Shown piece by piece: positions 35,258 through 44,703 of a DNA stretch of 56,248 nt. The first letter of the stretch is position 1; each line of letters begins with the position of its first letter. Origin of the DNA: Betaproteobacteria bacterium (lineage in GTDB: Bacteria > Pseudomonadota > Gammaproteobacteria > Burkholderiales > SG8-39); the NCBI GenBank assembly GCA_004298385.1, contig SCTX01000001.1:1-56248 (forward strand). Direction: 5' to 3'. Below the pieces are notes generated by a model. That model worked only from the letters and a program-made list of their open reading frames with translations. It searched no databases and was not told the DNA's origin. The translations under genes were made by a program, and so were the position numbers.

Positions 35258-35683
35258 TCAGCGCGAGTAGATGTTCAACGCCGGGAAGAAATAGGCGATT
35301 TCCACCTTGGCCGTGTCCACGGCATCGGAGCCGTGCACCGCGTTGGCGTCGATACTGTCGGCGAAGTCGGCGCGAATGGTGCCTTGGTCCGCCTTTTTCG
35401 GGTCGGTCGCGCCCATCAATTCCCGGTTCTTGGCGATGGCGCCCTCGCCCTCGAGCACCTGCACCATCACCGGGCCGGAGATCATGAATTTGACCAGATC
35501 CTGGAAAAAGGGCCGGCCTTTGTGCACCGCATAAAAACCCTCGGCCTCGGCGCGCGACAATTGCAGCATGCGCCCTGCGATAATCTTCAAGCCATTGGTT
35601 TCAAAGCGCGAATAAATCTTACCGATGACGTTCTTGGCCACCGCGTCGGGCTTGATGATGGATAGGGTGCGTTCCAAAGCCAT
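35258..35683 (-). CDS. ndk: Nucleoside diphosphate kinase
   Basis: Ndk balances NTP pools by phosphate transfer through an active-site histidine. The 141-residue product begins [21 protein letters not shown] and contains the NAVHGSD motif with that histidine. A GGAG lies 7 nt before the start. It is the first gene of the long minus-strand block that runs to purA. Confidence 0.97.
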   Translation of the reverse strand: MALERTLSIIKPDAVAKNVIGKIYSRFETNGLKIIAGRMLQLSRAEAEGFYAVHKGRPFFQDLVKFMISGPVMVQVLEGEGAIAKNRELMGATDPKKADQGTIRADFADSIDANAVHGSDAVDTAKVEIAYFFPALNIYSR

Positions 35684-36019
35684 GCAAATCTCCAGAATTT
35701 GGGTAAAGAAAAAGCTTAACGTTATATTTTATCAAGGTTTTTGCTTTATGTCGCCTGCCTTATCCATGCAAGATTGCGAAGCGGTTGGTAATTGTCAGTC
35801 TGTCAATTGTCAGTCTTGACTCAGGGATCCGGTTTAGCGCAATATCCTAGCGTAGTATTCTTAGTGCAATATCCAGATTCCCGCGGCGTCGATCGCTTCA
35901 AACGGCGTGCCTACGGGCGAAAAAGTGTAACATCCACCAAGTCTGCCAAGCGTGTGTCAGCCAACAGCCGGCCACGATCCGCAAGCGGACGCCCCGAGCT
36001 AATGCCGAAGGAGGGATGC
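35684..36019. promoter_or_regulatory. Divergent gap between ndk and the enoyl-CoA hydratase-like gene
   Basis: The ndk side is AT-rich with a -10-like TATAAC (minus strand, near 35720) and no clear -35. Two direct repeats, ATTGTCAGTCT at 35791-35801 and 35806-35816, lie side by side, and GCAATATCC recurs at 35839-35847 and 35866-35874. A TTGACT at 35816-35821 could be a -35 box for the rightward gene, but I see no matching -10. No coding frame here is convincing. Confidence 0.35.
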
Positions 36020-36790
36020 GTGACTGTTCGAGTCGAAACTGAAGCTGGCGTTGCCAAGGTCATCCTTGACAATCCCGAGCGACTGAACGCGCTCAACGCC
36101 ACGATGAAGGATCAACTGATCGACGCGTTCCACGGTTTCGCAGAGGACGATGCCGTCCGGGCCGTCGTCTTGACGGGCGCCAACAAGGCGTTCTGCTCGG
36201 GCTCCGACGTTACCGCGATGGGCCAGGCGGACGTTCGCAGCGGCCGTCGGAAACTGCATACTGCCCACACGCTGATCCGCGCGATGATGCACCTGGAAAA
36301 GCCGATCATCGCCGCAGTCCGCGGGCCGGCCGTCGGCATCGGCTGGAGCCTCGCGATGGCGAGCGACTATATCGTCGCGTCGCCGACGGCGAAGTTCGGA
36401 CAGGTCTTCAAAAAGATCGGTCTGGCTCCGGACGGCGGCGCCGTGTTCCTGCTGACCCAGTACGTCGGCGTACTGCGCGCCAAGGAACTGGTCATGTCGG
36501 CGCGCATCATTTCCGCCGAGGAAGCGTTGCGGCTCAACCTGCTGACCGAACTGGTCGACGACGACAAGCTCGACCAGCGCGCGATGTCGATCGCCACCGA
36601 GCTGGCCGCGTCCGCCGGCCTGGCGCTGGGCATGGCCAAGCGCCTGTTTCTGGGCGCGGCCGGCGTCGGGCTCGATACCTTCCTGGAACTCGAGTCGCAT
36701 GTGCAGAACCAGTTACTCTCGACCCACGATCACCAGGAGGGCGCGGCCGCTTTCCTTGCCAAGCGCGCACCAAAATTCGAGGGCCGCTGA
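36020..36790 (+). CDS. Enoyl-CoA hydratase/isomerase family protein
   Basis: The 256-residue product is a crotonase-fold protein (NPERLNALN, FCSGSDVTAMGQ oxyanion region, GPAVGIGWSLAMASDY). Both hydratase glutamates are missing: the usual GGG-x-E reads GIGWSLA, and the second site reads FKKIGLAPDGG. That pattern is closer to isomerases such as PaaG or to hydrolases. I start at the GTG at 36020, which has AGGAGGG 5 nt upstream; an ATG at 36002 is possible. It leads a rightward group with a Bug receptor and an acyl-CoA dehydrogenase. Confidence 0.85.
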   Translation: MTVRVETEAGVAKVILDNPERLNALNATMKDQLIDAFHGFAEDDAVRAVVLTGANKAFCSGSDVTAMGQADVRSGRRKLHTAHTLIRAMMHLEKPIIAAVRGPAVGIGWSLAMASDYIVASPTAKFGQVFKKIGLAPDGGAVFLLTQYVGVLRAKELVMSARIISAEEALRLNLLTELVDDDKLDQRAMSIATELAASAGLALGMAKRLFLGAAGVGLDTFLELESHVQNQLLSTHDHQEGAAAFLAKRAPKFEGR

Positions 36791-36984
36791 GGTGGCGGCC
36801 GCCAGCGTCAGCGCCCAGGTCTCGGCCTTGCTGCTCCCGACATGCCACGCAGGCCTCCGAGCCGAGGCGTAAGACGCGGCAGACCGGATTCTTTCGACCA
36901 TGGTTCGGGGCTTGAGCAAGGGCTTGCGCACAGGGCGCGGGCCGAGCGTGCGAACTTGTGCAGTTTTTTTGTGAGGAGACAATC

Positions 36985-37980
36985 GTGAGAAAGCTACAGC
37001 GCGTGTTTTTTACCTCGGCCACTTGGCTCATAGGCGCGATTTCCCTGGCGATGCTGCCGCAAGCGGCGCTGGCCCAAGGGCAAAGCTACCCGACCAAGCG
37101 GATTCAATTCATCGCGCCGATTCCGGCCGGCGGCAGCACCGACATCCTTGCGCGCGACATCGCCCGCCGTCTGCACGAACGCCTGGGTCAGCCGGTGATC
37201 GTGGAAAACAAGCCGGGCGCCGCGGGCAGCATCGGCGCCGCCTTCGTGGCGCAGGCGCCGGCCGACGGCTACACCATCTTGCTGGTCAATTCGGGGCACG
37301 CCATCAACCCGCATGTCTACTCAAAGCTGCCGTTCGACGCGCTGACGGACTTCACGCCGGTGGTTAACCTAGCGTCGCTGGCGATGGGTATCTTCGTGCA
37401 CCCGTCGGTGCCGGCGAAGAACCTGGCCGAGTTCATTGCGCTGGCCAAGTCCAAGCCGGACGCGCTGAGCTTCACGTCCTCGGGCAACGGCGGCGCGTCG
37501 CACCTGTTGGGCGAGACCTTCATGGCGCGGTCCGGCACCAAGATGGTCCACATTCCCTACCGCGGCAGCGCGCCGGCCATTGCCGACGCGGTGGCCGGCC
37601 AGGTGCCGGTGTCGATGGCCGACGTCCCGCTGGCGGCGCCGTACGTCAAGTCCGGCGCGCTGCGCGGGCTCGCCGTGACCTCGAATACGCGCTCGCCGTC
37701 GATGCCAGACGTGCCCACCTTCGCCGAGGCCGGCTTGTCCGGCATGGAGAACTCGGTCTGGGTCGGAGTGCTCGCGCCGGCCGGGACGCCGCCGGACATC
37801 GTGCGCACGCTGAATCGCGCGATCGTCGCGATCCTGCGCGAGCCTGCGATGACGGCGCGGCTCAATGGACAGGGCTTCGAAGTCGTCGCCGGTACGCCGG
37901 AAGAATTCGGCAAGGTGATTCGCGACGACTACGCTCGTTTCGGCGCCATCGTTCGAAACGCCAAGATCCGGGCCGACTAG
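36985..37980 (+). CDS. Tripartite tricarboxylate transporter (Bug family) solute-binding protein
   Basis: The 331-residue product has a signal peptide (residues 1-30, ending ALA-QG) and a Bug core beginning YPTKRIQFIAPIPAGGSTDILARDIA, with the PGAAGSIGA loop and DGYTIL. Bug proteins bind carboxylates or aromatic acids in the periplasm. No TctA or TctB membrane genes are in the window, so this is an orphan receptor. I start at the GTG at 36985 because GAGGAG lies 5-6 nt upstream. Neighbouring CoA genes suggest its ligand is an organic acid degraded as a CoA thioester. Confidence 0.9.
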   Translation: MRKLQRVFFTSATWLIGAISLAMLPQAALAQGQSYPTKRIQFIAPIPAGGSTDILARDIARRLHERLGQPVIVENKPGAAGSIGAAFVAQAPADGYTILLVNSGHAINPHVYSKLPFDALTDFTPVVNLASLAMGIFVHPSVPAKNLAEFIALAKSKPDALSFTSSGNGGASHLLGETFMARSGTKMVHIPYRGSAPAIADAVAGQVPVSMADVPLAAPYVKSGALRGLAVTSNTRSPSMPDVPTFAEAGLSGMENSVWVGVLAPAGTPPDIVRTLNRAIVAILREPAMTARLNGQGFEVVAGTPEEFGKVIRDDYARFGAIVRNAKIRAD

Positions 37981-38076
37981 CCGAGGCCGGAAGCAATCCC
38001 CGCTTCGTCAACACTGACCGCTTCATCGCAAGCTGCGGCTAGCGCGGGCAGATCTCATTTACGAAAGGAACGACGG

Positions 38077-39228
38077 ATGGATTTTGACTTCACCGAAGAG
38101 CAGAACATGCTGCGCGACAGCGTGCGCAAGATGCTCGACAGGATTGCGACGCCCGAATACATCAAAGACACCGACGTCAATGCGCGCTACCCGTACGAGG
38201 TGTACGACGCGTTCATCGAGATGGGCCTGATTTCGATGGCGTTCCCGGAGGAATACGGCGGCCTGGGCGGCGACGTGATGGACTTCGCCATCATCAGCGA
38301 AGAGCTGGGCCGCAAGAGCTACGACATGCTGGGCGCCTACGCCACCTCGGTGTTCAACGGCCTGAACCTGCTGCACAACGGCAGCGAAGCGCAAAAGCGC
38401 TACTTCCTGCCCAAGCTGATGTCGGGCGAGATCCGCATGTCGATCTCGATGACCGAGCCCGATGCCGGGTCCGACGCCGGTGCGATGCGCGCCACGGCGA
38501 GACGCGAAGGCAACGAGTGGGTCATTAACGGCCAGAAGGTCTTCGCCACCGCGGCGGGCGCCAAGAACAACATCATCTCGGTGTACGTCAAGACCGACTT
38601 GAACGTGCACTACAAGGACGGCATTTCGCTGTTCCTGGTCGACAACACGCTGCCCGGCGTGAACCTGAGAAAGCTCGACACCCTCGGCCGCCGCTCGCTC
38701 GGTACCTACGAAATCTTCTTCGACAACGTGCGGGTGCCCGCCGACCGGCTGGTCGGCGAGCCCAATCGCGGCTGGCATTACATGCTCGCCGGCCTGCAAC
38801 TGGAGCGCTTGGCGACGACCGCCGGCTACAGCGGCGCGGCGCAGAACGTGGTCGACCAGGCGGTGGCCTATGCCAGCGAGCGCAAGCAGTTCGGCAAGCC
38901 GATCGGCAACTTCCAGTCGATCGCCCACATGCTGGCCGACATGCAAACCGAAGTCGAAGCCAGCCGTCTGCTGCTGTGGCATGCCGCCTGGCAGCTCGCC
39001 AAAGGCAAGGACGCGCTGAAAGCGCTGTCGATGGCCAAGCTGTTCGGCTCCGAAACCTACGCGAAGGCAGCCAACACCGGCATGCAAATCATGGGCGGCT
39101 ACGGCTACATCATGGAGTTCGACATGCAGCGCCACTACCGCGATGCCCGCTCGACCACCATCACGGCCGGCACCTCGCAGATGCAGCGCAACATCATCGC
39201 CAAGCTGATGGGCTTAAATCCGAAGTAA
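38077..39228 (+). CDS. Acyl-CoA dehydrogenase
   Basis: The 383-residue FAD enzyme begins MDFDFTEEQNMLRDSVRKML and has the FAD/acyl signature MTEPDAGSDAGAMR and the C-terminal GGYGYIMEFDMQRHYRDAR with a conserved catalytic glutamate at about E347. It should oxidise an acyl-CoA to a 2-enoyl-CoA and pass electrons to ETF. GAAAGGA precedes the ATG. It follows the Bug gene by 96 bp and is convergent with the nitronate monooxygenase-like gene; a 14-bp palindrome, CCCGCCGCGGCGGG (39269-39282), lies between them. Confidence 0.93.
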   Translation: MDFDFTEEQNMLRDSVRKMLDRIATPEYIKDTDVNARYPYEVYDAFIEMGLISMAFPEEYGGLGGDVMDFAIISEELGRKSYDMLGAYATSVFNGLNLLHNGSEAQKRYFLPKLMSGEIRMSISMTEPDAGSDAGAMRATARREGNEWVINGQKVFATAAGAKNNIISVYVKTDLNVHYKDGISLFLVDNTLPGVNLRKLDTLGRRSLGTYEIFFDNVRVPADRLVGEPNRGWHYMLAGLQLERLATTAGYSGAAQNVVDQAVAYASERKQFGKPIGNFQSIAHMLADMQTEVEASRLLLWHAAWQLAKGKDALKALSMAKLFGSETYAKAANTGMQIMGGYGYIMEFDMQRHYRDARSTTITAGTSQMQRNIIAKLMGLNPK

Positions 39229-39318
39229 CCGGGCGGCGGAAAACGAGATATCTATCGTCTTGCAAAGACCCGCCGCGGCGGGAGTAATGAAGTTCAACCC
39301 CCATGCCTTCCCTGCCCG

Positions 39319-40452
39319 TCACGGGGCGAGGCTGATGCGCACGTCGCGTTGAAGGCGCCTGAGTTCGTCGATCGCGCCATCAACCAGATCGGCCATGATG
39401 TCCTTCGCCGGGCGGCGCGTCTTGAGCATGCCGCCGACCTGGCCGGCAATGTTGTAGAACAGGTCGTGCCGCCCGGCCGCCAGCGCGGCGGCGAGCAAGT
39501 CTTCCATCAGGATGCGCTGGTACGGCGTATCGAGCGTCGGCAGGCCGGACTCGGCCCAGGCTTGCGAAATCTCGCTGTGGAAGGCTCGCACCGTCTTGCC
39601 GGTCCAGACCTTACTCACACGGAAGCTCTCCGAATCGGCCGCGACGATCTGCTGCTTGCTCGCATCGAAGATCTCGCACTCGTCGGCGACCAGGAAGGCC
39701 GTGCCCAGCCACGCCGCCTGCGCGCCGAGAGCGAGGGCGGCAACAATGCCCCGACCGTCGCCGATGCCGCCCGCGGCAATGACAGGCGTCGGACTGACCG
39801 CATCGACGACCTGCGGGATGAGCGGCAGTGACGCCACCGTGCCGGTGTGTCCACCGGCCTCTGTGCCTTGCGCCACGATCGCATCGACGCCCGACTTGCG
39901 TTGGCGAACTGCGTTGCGCACCGAACCCGACAGGCCGATGAGCTTCATGCCCTGCGCGCGTGCGCGCGGGGCCAGGAACTCCGGATCGCCCAAGCCGGAG
40001 GCGAAGATCGGCACGCGTTCTTCCAGCACCACCTCGATCACGCGCTTGGCGTATTCGACGTTGACGACCGTTTCGTTCTCCGGCAAGACCTCCGGCAAGT
40101 CGAAGCGGCGCAGCAGCGTCTTGACGAAGGCCGCGTGTTCCGGATACCGGCGGCGGATCTCCTCCCTCACGCCGGAGCGCGTATCGGGGGCGTCCGCGAT
40201 CCGCGCGGGAAGCAGAAGGTCGACGCCGAACGGCCGATCGGTCAGCGCCCGCACTTCGCGAATGCGCTTTCGCGTTTCCTCGGGCGACAAGCCGGAACAG
40301 CCCAGAATGCCGGCGCCTCCGGCCTGCGAGACCGCCGCTACCAGCCGCGGCGGCGTGGCGCGCCCGCCGACGCCCATGCCGGCGAGCAGGATCGGATATT
40401 CGACGCCGAGGAAGTCGCAGAACGCGTTGTGGAGGATCGGGCGCGCCGTCAC
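39319..40452 (-). CDS. Nitronate monooxygenase / 2-nitropropane dioxygenase-like flavoprotein
   Basis: The 377-residue TIM-barrel flavoprotein has the NMO/FabK pattern: YPILLAGMGVGGRATPPRLVAAVSQAGGAG, the GTEAGGH phosphate motif and VIAAGGIGDGRG. It starts with GTG at 40452, overlapping the stop of the enoyl-CoA hydratase gene (GTGA), so the two are coupled. Proteins of this class are often annotated as nitronate monooxygenases, but in CoA clusters their substrate is usually unknown and may be a CoA thioester. Confidence 0.85.
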   Translation of the reverse strand: MTARPILHNAFCDFLGVEYPILLAGMGVGGRATPPRLVAAVSQAGGAGILGCSGLSPEETRKRIREVRALTDRPFGVDLLLPARIADAPDTRSGVREEIRRRYPEHAAFVKTLLRRFDLPEVLPENETVVNVEYAKRVIEVVLEERVPIFASGLGDPEFLAPRARAQGMKLIGLSGSVRNAVRQRKSGVDAIVAQGTEAGGHTGTVASLPLIPQVVDAVSPTPVIAAGGIGDGRGIVAALALGAQAAWLGTAFLVADECEIFDASKQQIVAADSESFRVSKVWTGKTVRAFHSEISQAWAESGLPTLDTPYQRILMEDLLAAALAAGRHDLFYNIAGQVGGMLKTRRPAKDIMADLVDGAIDELRRLQRDVRISLAP

Positions 40453-41210
40453 TTGAACCGCGGCTTGCGCTTTTCGCGGAACGCAGCCACACCCTCGCGC
40501 ACGTCCTCGGTGAGAAACAGGAACGGGAAAGCATCCGCCGCGTAGCGCATCTCGTCGCCGCCCAGCCCGCGGTTGTAGAACGACTTGGCCATCTCGACGG
40601 CCATGCGCGGCTTGGACGCGATCTTCTCGGCCAGCGCGGTCGCCTCCTCGATAAGCTTCTCGTGAGGCACGGTACGCAACGCGATGCCGAGCCGGCAGGC
40701 CTCCGCAGCGTCGATTGGCTCGCCCAATATGCTCAACTCCTTGGCCTTGGGACGGCCCACGATGTCGTGCAAGCGCACCACCGCGAAGCCCGGCAACAGG
40801 CCGAGTTGGATCTCGGGCACGCCAAACTTGGCGCGCTCGGAGGCGATGATGAAGTCGCAACTGATCGCCAGTTCGAACCCGCCGCCGTAGGCCATGCCGT
40901 TGACCGCCGCGATGAGCGGCTTGCGGCAACGCTCTGGCTGCGCGAGAAACGGCAACACGTTGGCAATAAAGGTGTGCGCTTGTTCCGCAGTGACCGGAAA
41001 GCCGCTGATGTCGGCGCCGACGCAAAATGCCTTGTCGCCCCGGCCGGTGATCACCCCCACGCGAACCTCGTCGTCGGCATCGATGGCCGCCAGGCTCTCC
41101 GACACCCCCTGGCGAACGCCCGCCGAAAGAGCGTTCAGCTTGGTCGGCTCGTCCAGCGTGATGAAGGCGATGCGGCCCTTTTTTTCGTACTCGACGCTAC
41201 CCAATCTCAT
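40449..41210 (-). CDS. Enoyl-CoA hydratase
   Basis: The 253-residue crotonase has both catalytic glutamates: one in YGGGFELAIS and one in FGVPEIQLGLLPG. It also has the oxyanion region FCVGADISGF. It should hydrate a 2-enoyl-CoA. It lies between a Bug receptor gene (36 bp upstream) and the nitronate-monooxygenase-like gene (4-bp overlap), an operon-like arrangement. Confidence 0.93.
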   Translation of the reverse strand: MRLGSVEYEKKGRIAFITLDEPTKLNALSAGVRQGVSESLAAIDADDEVRVGVITGRGDKAFCVGADISGFPVTAEQAHTFIANVLPFLAQPERCRKPLIAAVNGMAYGGGFELAISCDFIIASERAKFGVPEIQLGLLPGFAVVRLHDIVGRPKAKELSILGEPIDAAEACRLGIALRTVPHEKLIEEATALAEKIASKPRMAVEMAKSFYNRGLGGDEMRYAADAFPFLFLTEDVREGVAAFREKRKPRFK

Positions 41211-41246
41211 GCAGATCTCCTGTGGATGGTTGAATGGCCTGCGATT

Positions 41247-42209
41247 TCAGTCGAGCTTGGCTCCGGAGGACTTGACCACCTTACCGAGCTTGACGATCTC
41301 GGTCCGAATGAAGCTCGCGAATTCCTCCGGCGTTGAGCTAGCCGCCTCAAAGCCGACTTGCGAAAGTTTGTCGCGGATTTCCGTCAGGTTCAGGATCTTC
41401 ACCATCTCGGTGTTCAGCCGACTGACGACCGCCTTGGGCGTGCCCGCGGGCGCCAGCAGACCCACCCATGCGGTGTACTGGAATCCGGGGAAGCCGCTGT
41501 CGGCGATGGGCGGCAGATCAGGCACGGCGCCCACGCGTTTGGCGCTCGTGACTCCCAGGCCCACCACCTTGCCCGAGCGCAGCATGGGCAGCGCGGCGGT
41601 CACGGCGTCGAACTGGAAGGCCACGTGTCCGCCCATCACGTCTTGGTTGGCCTGCGCAGTGCCTTTGTACGGTACATGGACCAGATCGATGCCCGCCTGC
41701 GTCTTGAGCATCTCCATCGCCAGGTGCGAGGAGGTACCATTGCCCGAAGATGCGTAGTTGATCTGCCCCGGTTTGCTGCGCGCGAGCTGCACCAGCTCGG
41801 GCATCGTGCGCACGCCCAGACCTGTGTACGCCATCAAGACGAAAGGCACATGCCCGATCAGCGTGATGGGGGCAAAGTCACGCACCGCGTCGTACGGCAT
41901 CTTAGGATGCAGGGTAACGTTGACGCCATGGCTAGTACTCGTGCCGATGAGCAGCGTATAGCCATCGGGCGGTGATTTCGCCACCGCGTCGGCGCCGATG
42001 TTGCCGCCCGCGCCCGGGCGGTTCTCGATCACCACTGCTTGCCCCAGCGCCTCGGACAGCTTGGGAACCAACATTCGCAGCACCGCGTCGGTGGTCCCGC
42101 CGGGCGACAGCGGCACTACCACGCGCACCGGCTTGTTCGGATAGTCCTGTGCGCGTGCCGCAGCGGTCACGCAGGCGAGCATCAGAAAGGATAGGAAAAA
42201 CCGCCGCAT
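41247..42209 (-). CDS. Tripartite tricarboxylate transporter (Bug family) solute-binding protein
   Basis: The 320-residue product has a signal peptide (residues 1-20, ending ARA-QD) and the Bug core starting YPNKPVRVVVPLSPGGTTDAVLR, with PGAGGNIGADAVAKSPPDGYTLL. I start at the ATG at 42209; the longer frame to 42320 has no signal peptide. It appears to head the leftward operon with the enoyl-CoA hydratase and the nitronate-monooxygenase-like gene. No membrane partners are present. Confidence 0.92.
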   Translation of the reverse strand: MRRFFLSFLMLACVTAAARAQDYPNKPVRVVVPLSPGGTTDAVLRMLVPKLSEALGQAVVIENRPGAGGNIGADAVAKSPPDGYTLLIGTSTSHGVNVTLHPKMPYDAVRDFAPITLIGHVPFVLMAYTGLGVRTMPELVQLARSKPGQINYASSGNGTSSHLAMEMLKTQAGIDLVHVPYKGTAQANQDVMGGHVAFQFDAVTAALPMLRSGKVVGLGVTSAKRVGAVPDLPPIADSGFPGFQYTAWVGLLAPAGTPKAVVSRLNTEMVKILNLTEIRDKLSQVGFEAASSTPEEFASFIRTEIVKLGKVVKSSGAKLD

Positions 42210-42490
42210 GGATGCGCTCCCGTATTTGAATCGAGGTTCGTATCTTACAGATGTTCGAAAGTCAGTCAACTCTCTCCGACTCTCTCCGACACCGCGAGCC
42301 GACATACCGGCAGATTGCATCTGTCGGCTATAAGCGTCCGGAAACCCATCAACCTGAAGCCCGCCGCCTTGACGGTCATCATGTTCGGTGGGAGACTTGC
42401 CCGCATTCGCGTGAGCTTACTCAGACAACGCCCGGGCCGTCGGACGCAAGGCTAAGCTTGGCAATAAATCACTTTCCAAAAGGGGGTTTC
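42210..42490. promoter_or_regulatory. Divergent control region with tandem repeat and operator-like palindrome
   Basis: Between the leftward Bug gene and the rightward acyl-CoA dehydrogenase lie a 10-bp tandem duplication, ACTCTCTCCG (42269-42288), and a 9-bp inverted repeat, CCGGCAGAT/ATCTGTCGG with a 3-bp spacer and one G-T pair (42307-42327). The palindrome has the size of a TetR- or GntR-type operator. A GGGGG run before the ATG at 42491 serves as the ribosome-binding site. No regulator gene is adjacent. Confidence 0.4.
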
Positions 42491-43687
42491 ATGGATTTTT
42501 CGCTTTCGGATCAGATCAAGGATTTCCGCGGCAGGGTACGGGAGTTCGTCGAAGATGAGCTTATTCCTTTGGAAAAAGACCCGGCCACTTTCGACGAGCA
42601 TGAAACCATCCGGATCGACTTGCTGCAGGAGGTCCGTGCCAAGGTCAAGCGAGCCGGCCTGTGGGCGCCCCAGATACCCAAGCAATACGGCGGCCAGGGG
42701 CTCAGTATCGTCGGCATGGCGGCCTGTTACGAGGAGATGAACCGCTCCTTGTTCGGCCCGGTGTGCTTCAATTGCGCGGCGCCGGACGATGGCACCATGA
42801 TTGCCCTCAGTAAAGTGCTGCCCGAGGAACAAAAGGCCCGCTGGCTTCAGCCCATCATCGACGGGGAAGTACAATCTGCTTTCTGCATGACTGAACCCCA
42901 CCCCGGAGCCGGTTCCGATCCCTCGATGATGATCACCCGGGCCGAAAAGAAAGGCGGCAAGTGGGTCGTGTACGGCCGCAAGTGGTTCATCACCGGCGCC
43001 GCCAATGCCAAGCACTTCATCTTGCTGGCCCGCACTTCCGAAGATCCGCGCAAAGGGCTCACCGCTTTTCTGTTTCATGCCGACCAACCCGGCTGGAAAA
43101 TCGAGCGCCGCATCGAGATCATGGGGCCGGAGGACCACGGCGGGCACTGCGAGCTGGTGTTCAAGGGCCTGGAGATCCCCGATGAAAACGTGATCCTGAA
43201 ACCCGGCGACGGCCTCAAATTCACCCAGATCCGCCTTGGTCCGGCCCGCCTGACCCACTGCATGCGCTGGACCGGTTTGGCCCGCCGTGCGCTGGAGATT
43301 GCCGCCGAATATGTTTCCGAGCGGAAAAGCTTCGGCATGGGACTGCACAAGCACGAAGGCGTGCAGTGGATGTTGGGGGATGCCGCCATGCAAGTGGACA
43401 TCGGCCGGCTGCTGACCATGCGGGCGGCCTGGCTGCTGGACCAGGGCGACCGCGCCCAGAAAGAAGTCTCCATGGCCAAGGTGGTGGTCTCGGAGGCGCT
43501 GCATCACGCGGTGGATACCGCCATCCAGTTATGCGGCGCGATGGGCTACTCCAAGGACCTGCCTTTGGAATGGATGTACCGTTACGCGCGGCTGGCCCGG
43601 ATCGGCGACGGCGCCTCGGAGGTGCATAAAATGGTGCTGGCAGGTTATGTCCTCAAGGAGCGCAAGGATTTCTGGTCATGGCGGTAA
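42491..43687 (+). CDS. Acyl-CoA dehydrogenase of the ACAD10/11 (LvaC-like) type
   Basis: The 398-residue product has the acyl-CoA dehydrogenase fold (CMTEPHPGAGSDPSMM, ITGAANAKHFILLAR). Its C-terminus reads QLCGAMGYSKDLPLEWMYR and RIGDGASEVHK. At the place of the usual catalytic glutamate there is an aspartate (about D356), as in the ACAD10/11 group. In animals ACAD10/11 proteins are fused to an APH-type kinase; here the kinase is the next gene and overlaps by 10 bp. In Pseudomonas putida LvaC, a member of this type, acts after LvaA phosphorylates 4-hydroxyacyl-CoA. I infer the same chemistry here. Confidence 0.88.
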   Translation: MDFSLSDQIKDFRGRVREFVEDELIPLEKDPATFDEHETIRIDLLQEVRAKVKRAGLWAPQIPKQYGGQGLSIVGMAACYEEMNRSLFGPVCFNCAAPDDGTMIALSKVLPEEQKARWLQPIIDGEVQSAFCMTEPHPGAGSDPSMMITRAEKKGGKWVVYGRKWFITGAANAKHFILLARTSEDPRKGLTAFLFHADQPGWKIERRIEIMGPEDHGGHCELVFKGLEIPDENVILKPGDGLKFTQIRLGPARLTHCMRWTGLARRALEIAAEYVSERKSFGMGLHKHEGVQWMLGDAAMQVDIGRLLTMRAAWLLDQGDRAQKEVSMAKVVVSEALHHAVDTAIQLCGAMGYSKDLPLEWMYRYARLARIGDGASEVHKMVLAGYVLKERKDFWSWR

Positions 43688-44703
43688 GCGTTCCCGACCG
43701 GCGCGAGGTGCTACAGCACTTCCTGGCGGAGGCCAAGGGCGAACCGGGCCTCAAAATCGCCAAGCTTACCAAGTTGGCCGGCGGCACGGTGCAGCAGAAC
43801 TGGAGGGTGGATGTGGAATGGCCCGGCGGGGCAGCCAGTTGGGTGCTGCGCACCGCGGAGGCTTTGGGCGTCGAGGACAGCCTGGCGGCAGCAGAGGAGT
43901 ACGAAGTGATGAGGGCCGCTCACGCCGCCGGAGTCAAGTTGCCTGCGCCCTTGTGGAGCTGCGTCGATCCCACGGTGCTGGGGCAGGATTTCTTCGTGGT
44001 GGATTTCCTGGATGGCATGGCAGAGCCACACAAGCTGTTCGGCGCCTCTTTGGACGGACAGCGGGAGGCCATCATCGAACAGGTGGGGGAGCAATTGGGG
44101 CGCTTGCAGGCAGTAGTTCCCAAACCGGGAGTTTTGCCTTTCCTCAAACCGCCACCTGAGAACGTAGCGCTCGACACCATCGCCAATCTCAGGGATTACT
44201 TGGACAGCCACGAGTTGCCCCATCCCGCCATCGAATTCGGCCTGCGCTGGCTGGAGCGCAACGCTCCGCCGCCGGAGGTGGGAGTGCTGTGCCACGGGGA
44301 TTTCCGCACCGGCAATTACATGGTGAAGGACGGGCGGTTGCAGGGCATCCTAGATTGGGAGCTGGGCCATTGGGGCGATCCCCACGAAGACCTGGGGTGG
44401 CTTTGTCAGCGTTTTTTCCGCTTCGGCAAGGTCCGTAAGGAGGCCGGCGGCATGGCGGACCGGAGACCCTTGTTGCGGGGTTATGAGCGTGCCTCCGGGC
44501 GGCGCGTCGACCCCGAAGTGATGGCCTATTGGGACATCATGGCCAACGTCAAATGGGCGGTGGTGTCGCTGCAACAGGCGGCCCGTTATACCTCGGGGGC
44601 GGTGGATGCCTTCGAGTTGGCCCTGGTGGGCCTGGGCACCGCGGAGATGGAAATGGAGGCCTTGGATCTGATCGGCAGTCGAGAGGGACTCTGCCATGCG
44701 TGA
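43678..44703 (+). CDS. APH-fold phosphotransferase (LvaA-like, ACAD10/11 kinase domain type)
   Basis: The 341-residue product is an aminoglycoside-phosphotransferase-fold kinase. It has the Brenner motif LCHGDFRTGNYM with the catalytic aspartate, then LDWELGHWGDPHEDLGWL with the metal-binding aspartate. Relatives next to ACAD10/11-type dehydrogenases phosphorylate 4-hydroxyacyl-CoA, not antibiotics. It overlaps the dehydrogenase gene and the DUF6285 gene (8 bp), so all three should be translated together. I would not call it a resistance gene. Confidence 0.88.
   Translation: MAVSVPDRREVLQHFLAEAKGEPGLKIAKLTKLAGGTVQQNWRVDVEWPGGAASWVLRTAEALGVEDSLAAAEEYEVMRAAHAAGVKLPAPLWSCVDPTVLGQDFFVVDFLDGMAEPHKLFGASLDGQREAIIEQVGEQLGRLQAVVPKPGVLPFLKPPPENVALDTIANLRDYLDSHELPHPAIEFGLRWLERNAPPPEVGVLCHGDFRTGNYMVKDGRLQGILDWELGHWGDPHEDLGWLCQRFFRFGKVRKEAGGMADRRPLLRGYERASGRRVDPEVMAYWDIMANVKWAVVSLQQAARYTSGAVDAFELALVGLGTAEMEMEALDLIGSREGLCHA

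Noticed and set aside
43678-44703. APH-fold gene as an antibiotic resistance gene
   Set aside because: The overlaps with an ACAD10/11-type dehydrogenase and a DUF6285 gene point to acyl-CoA metabolism.
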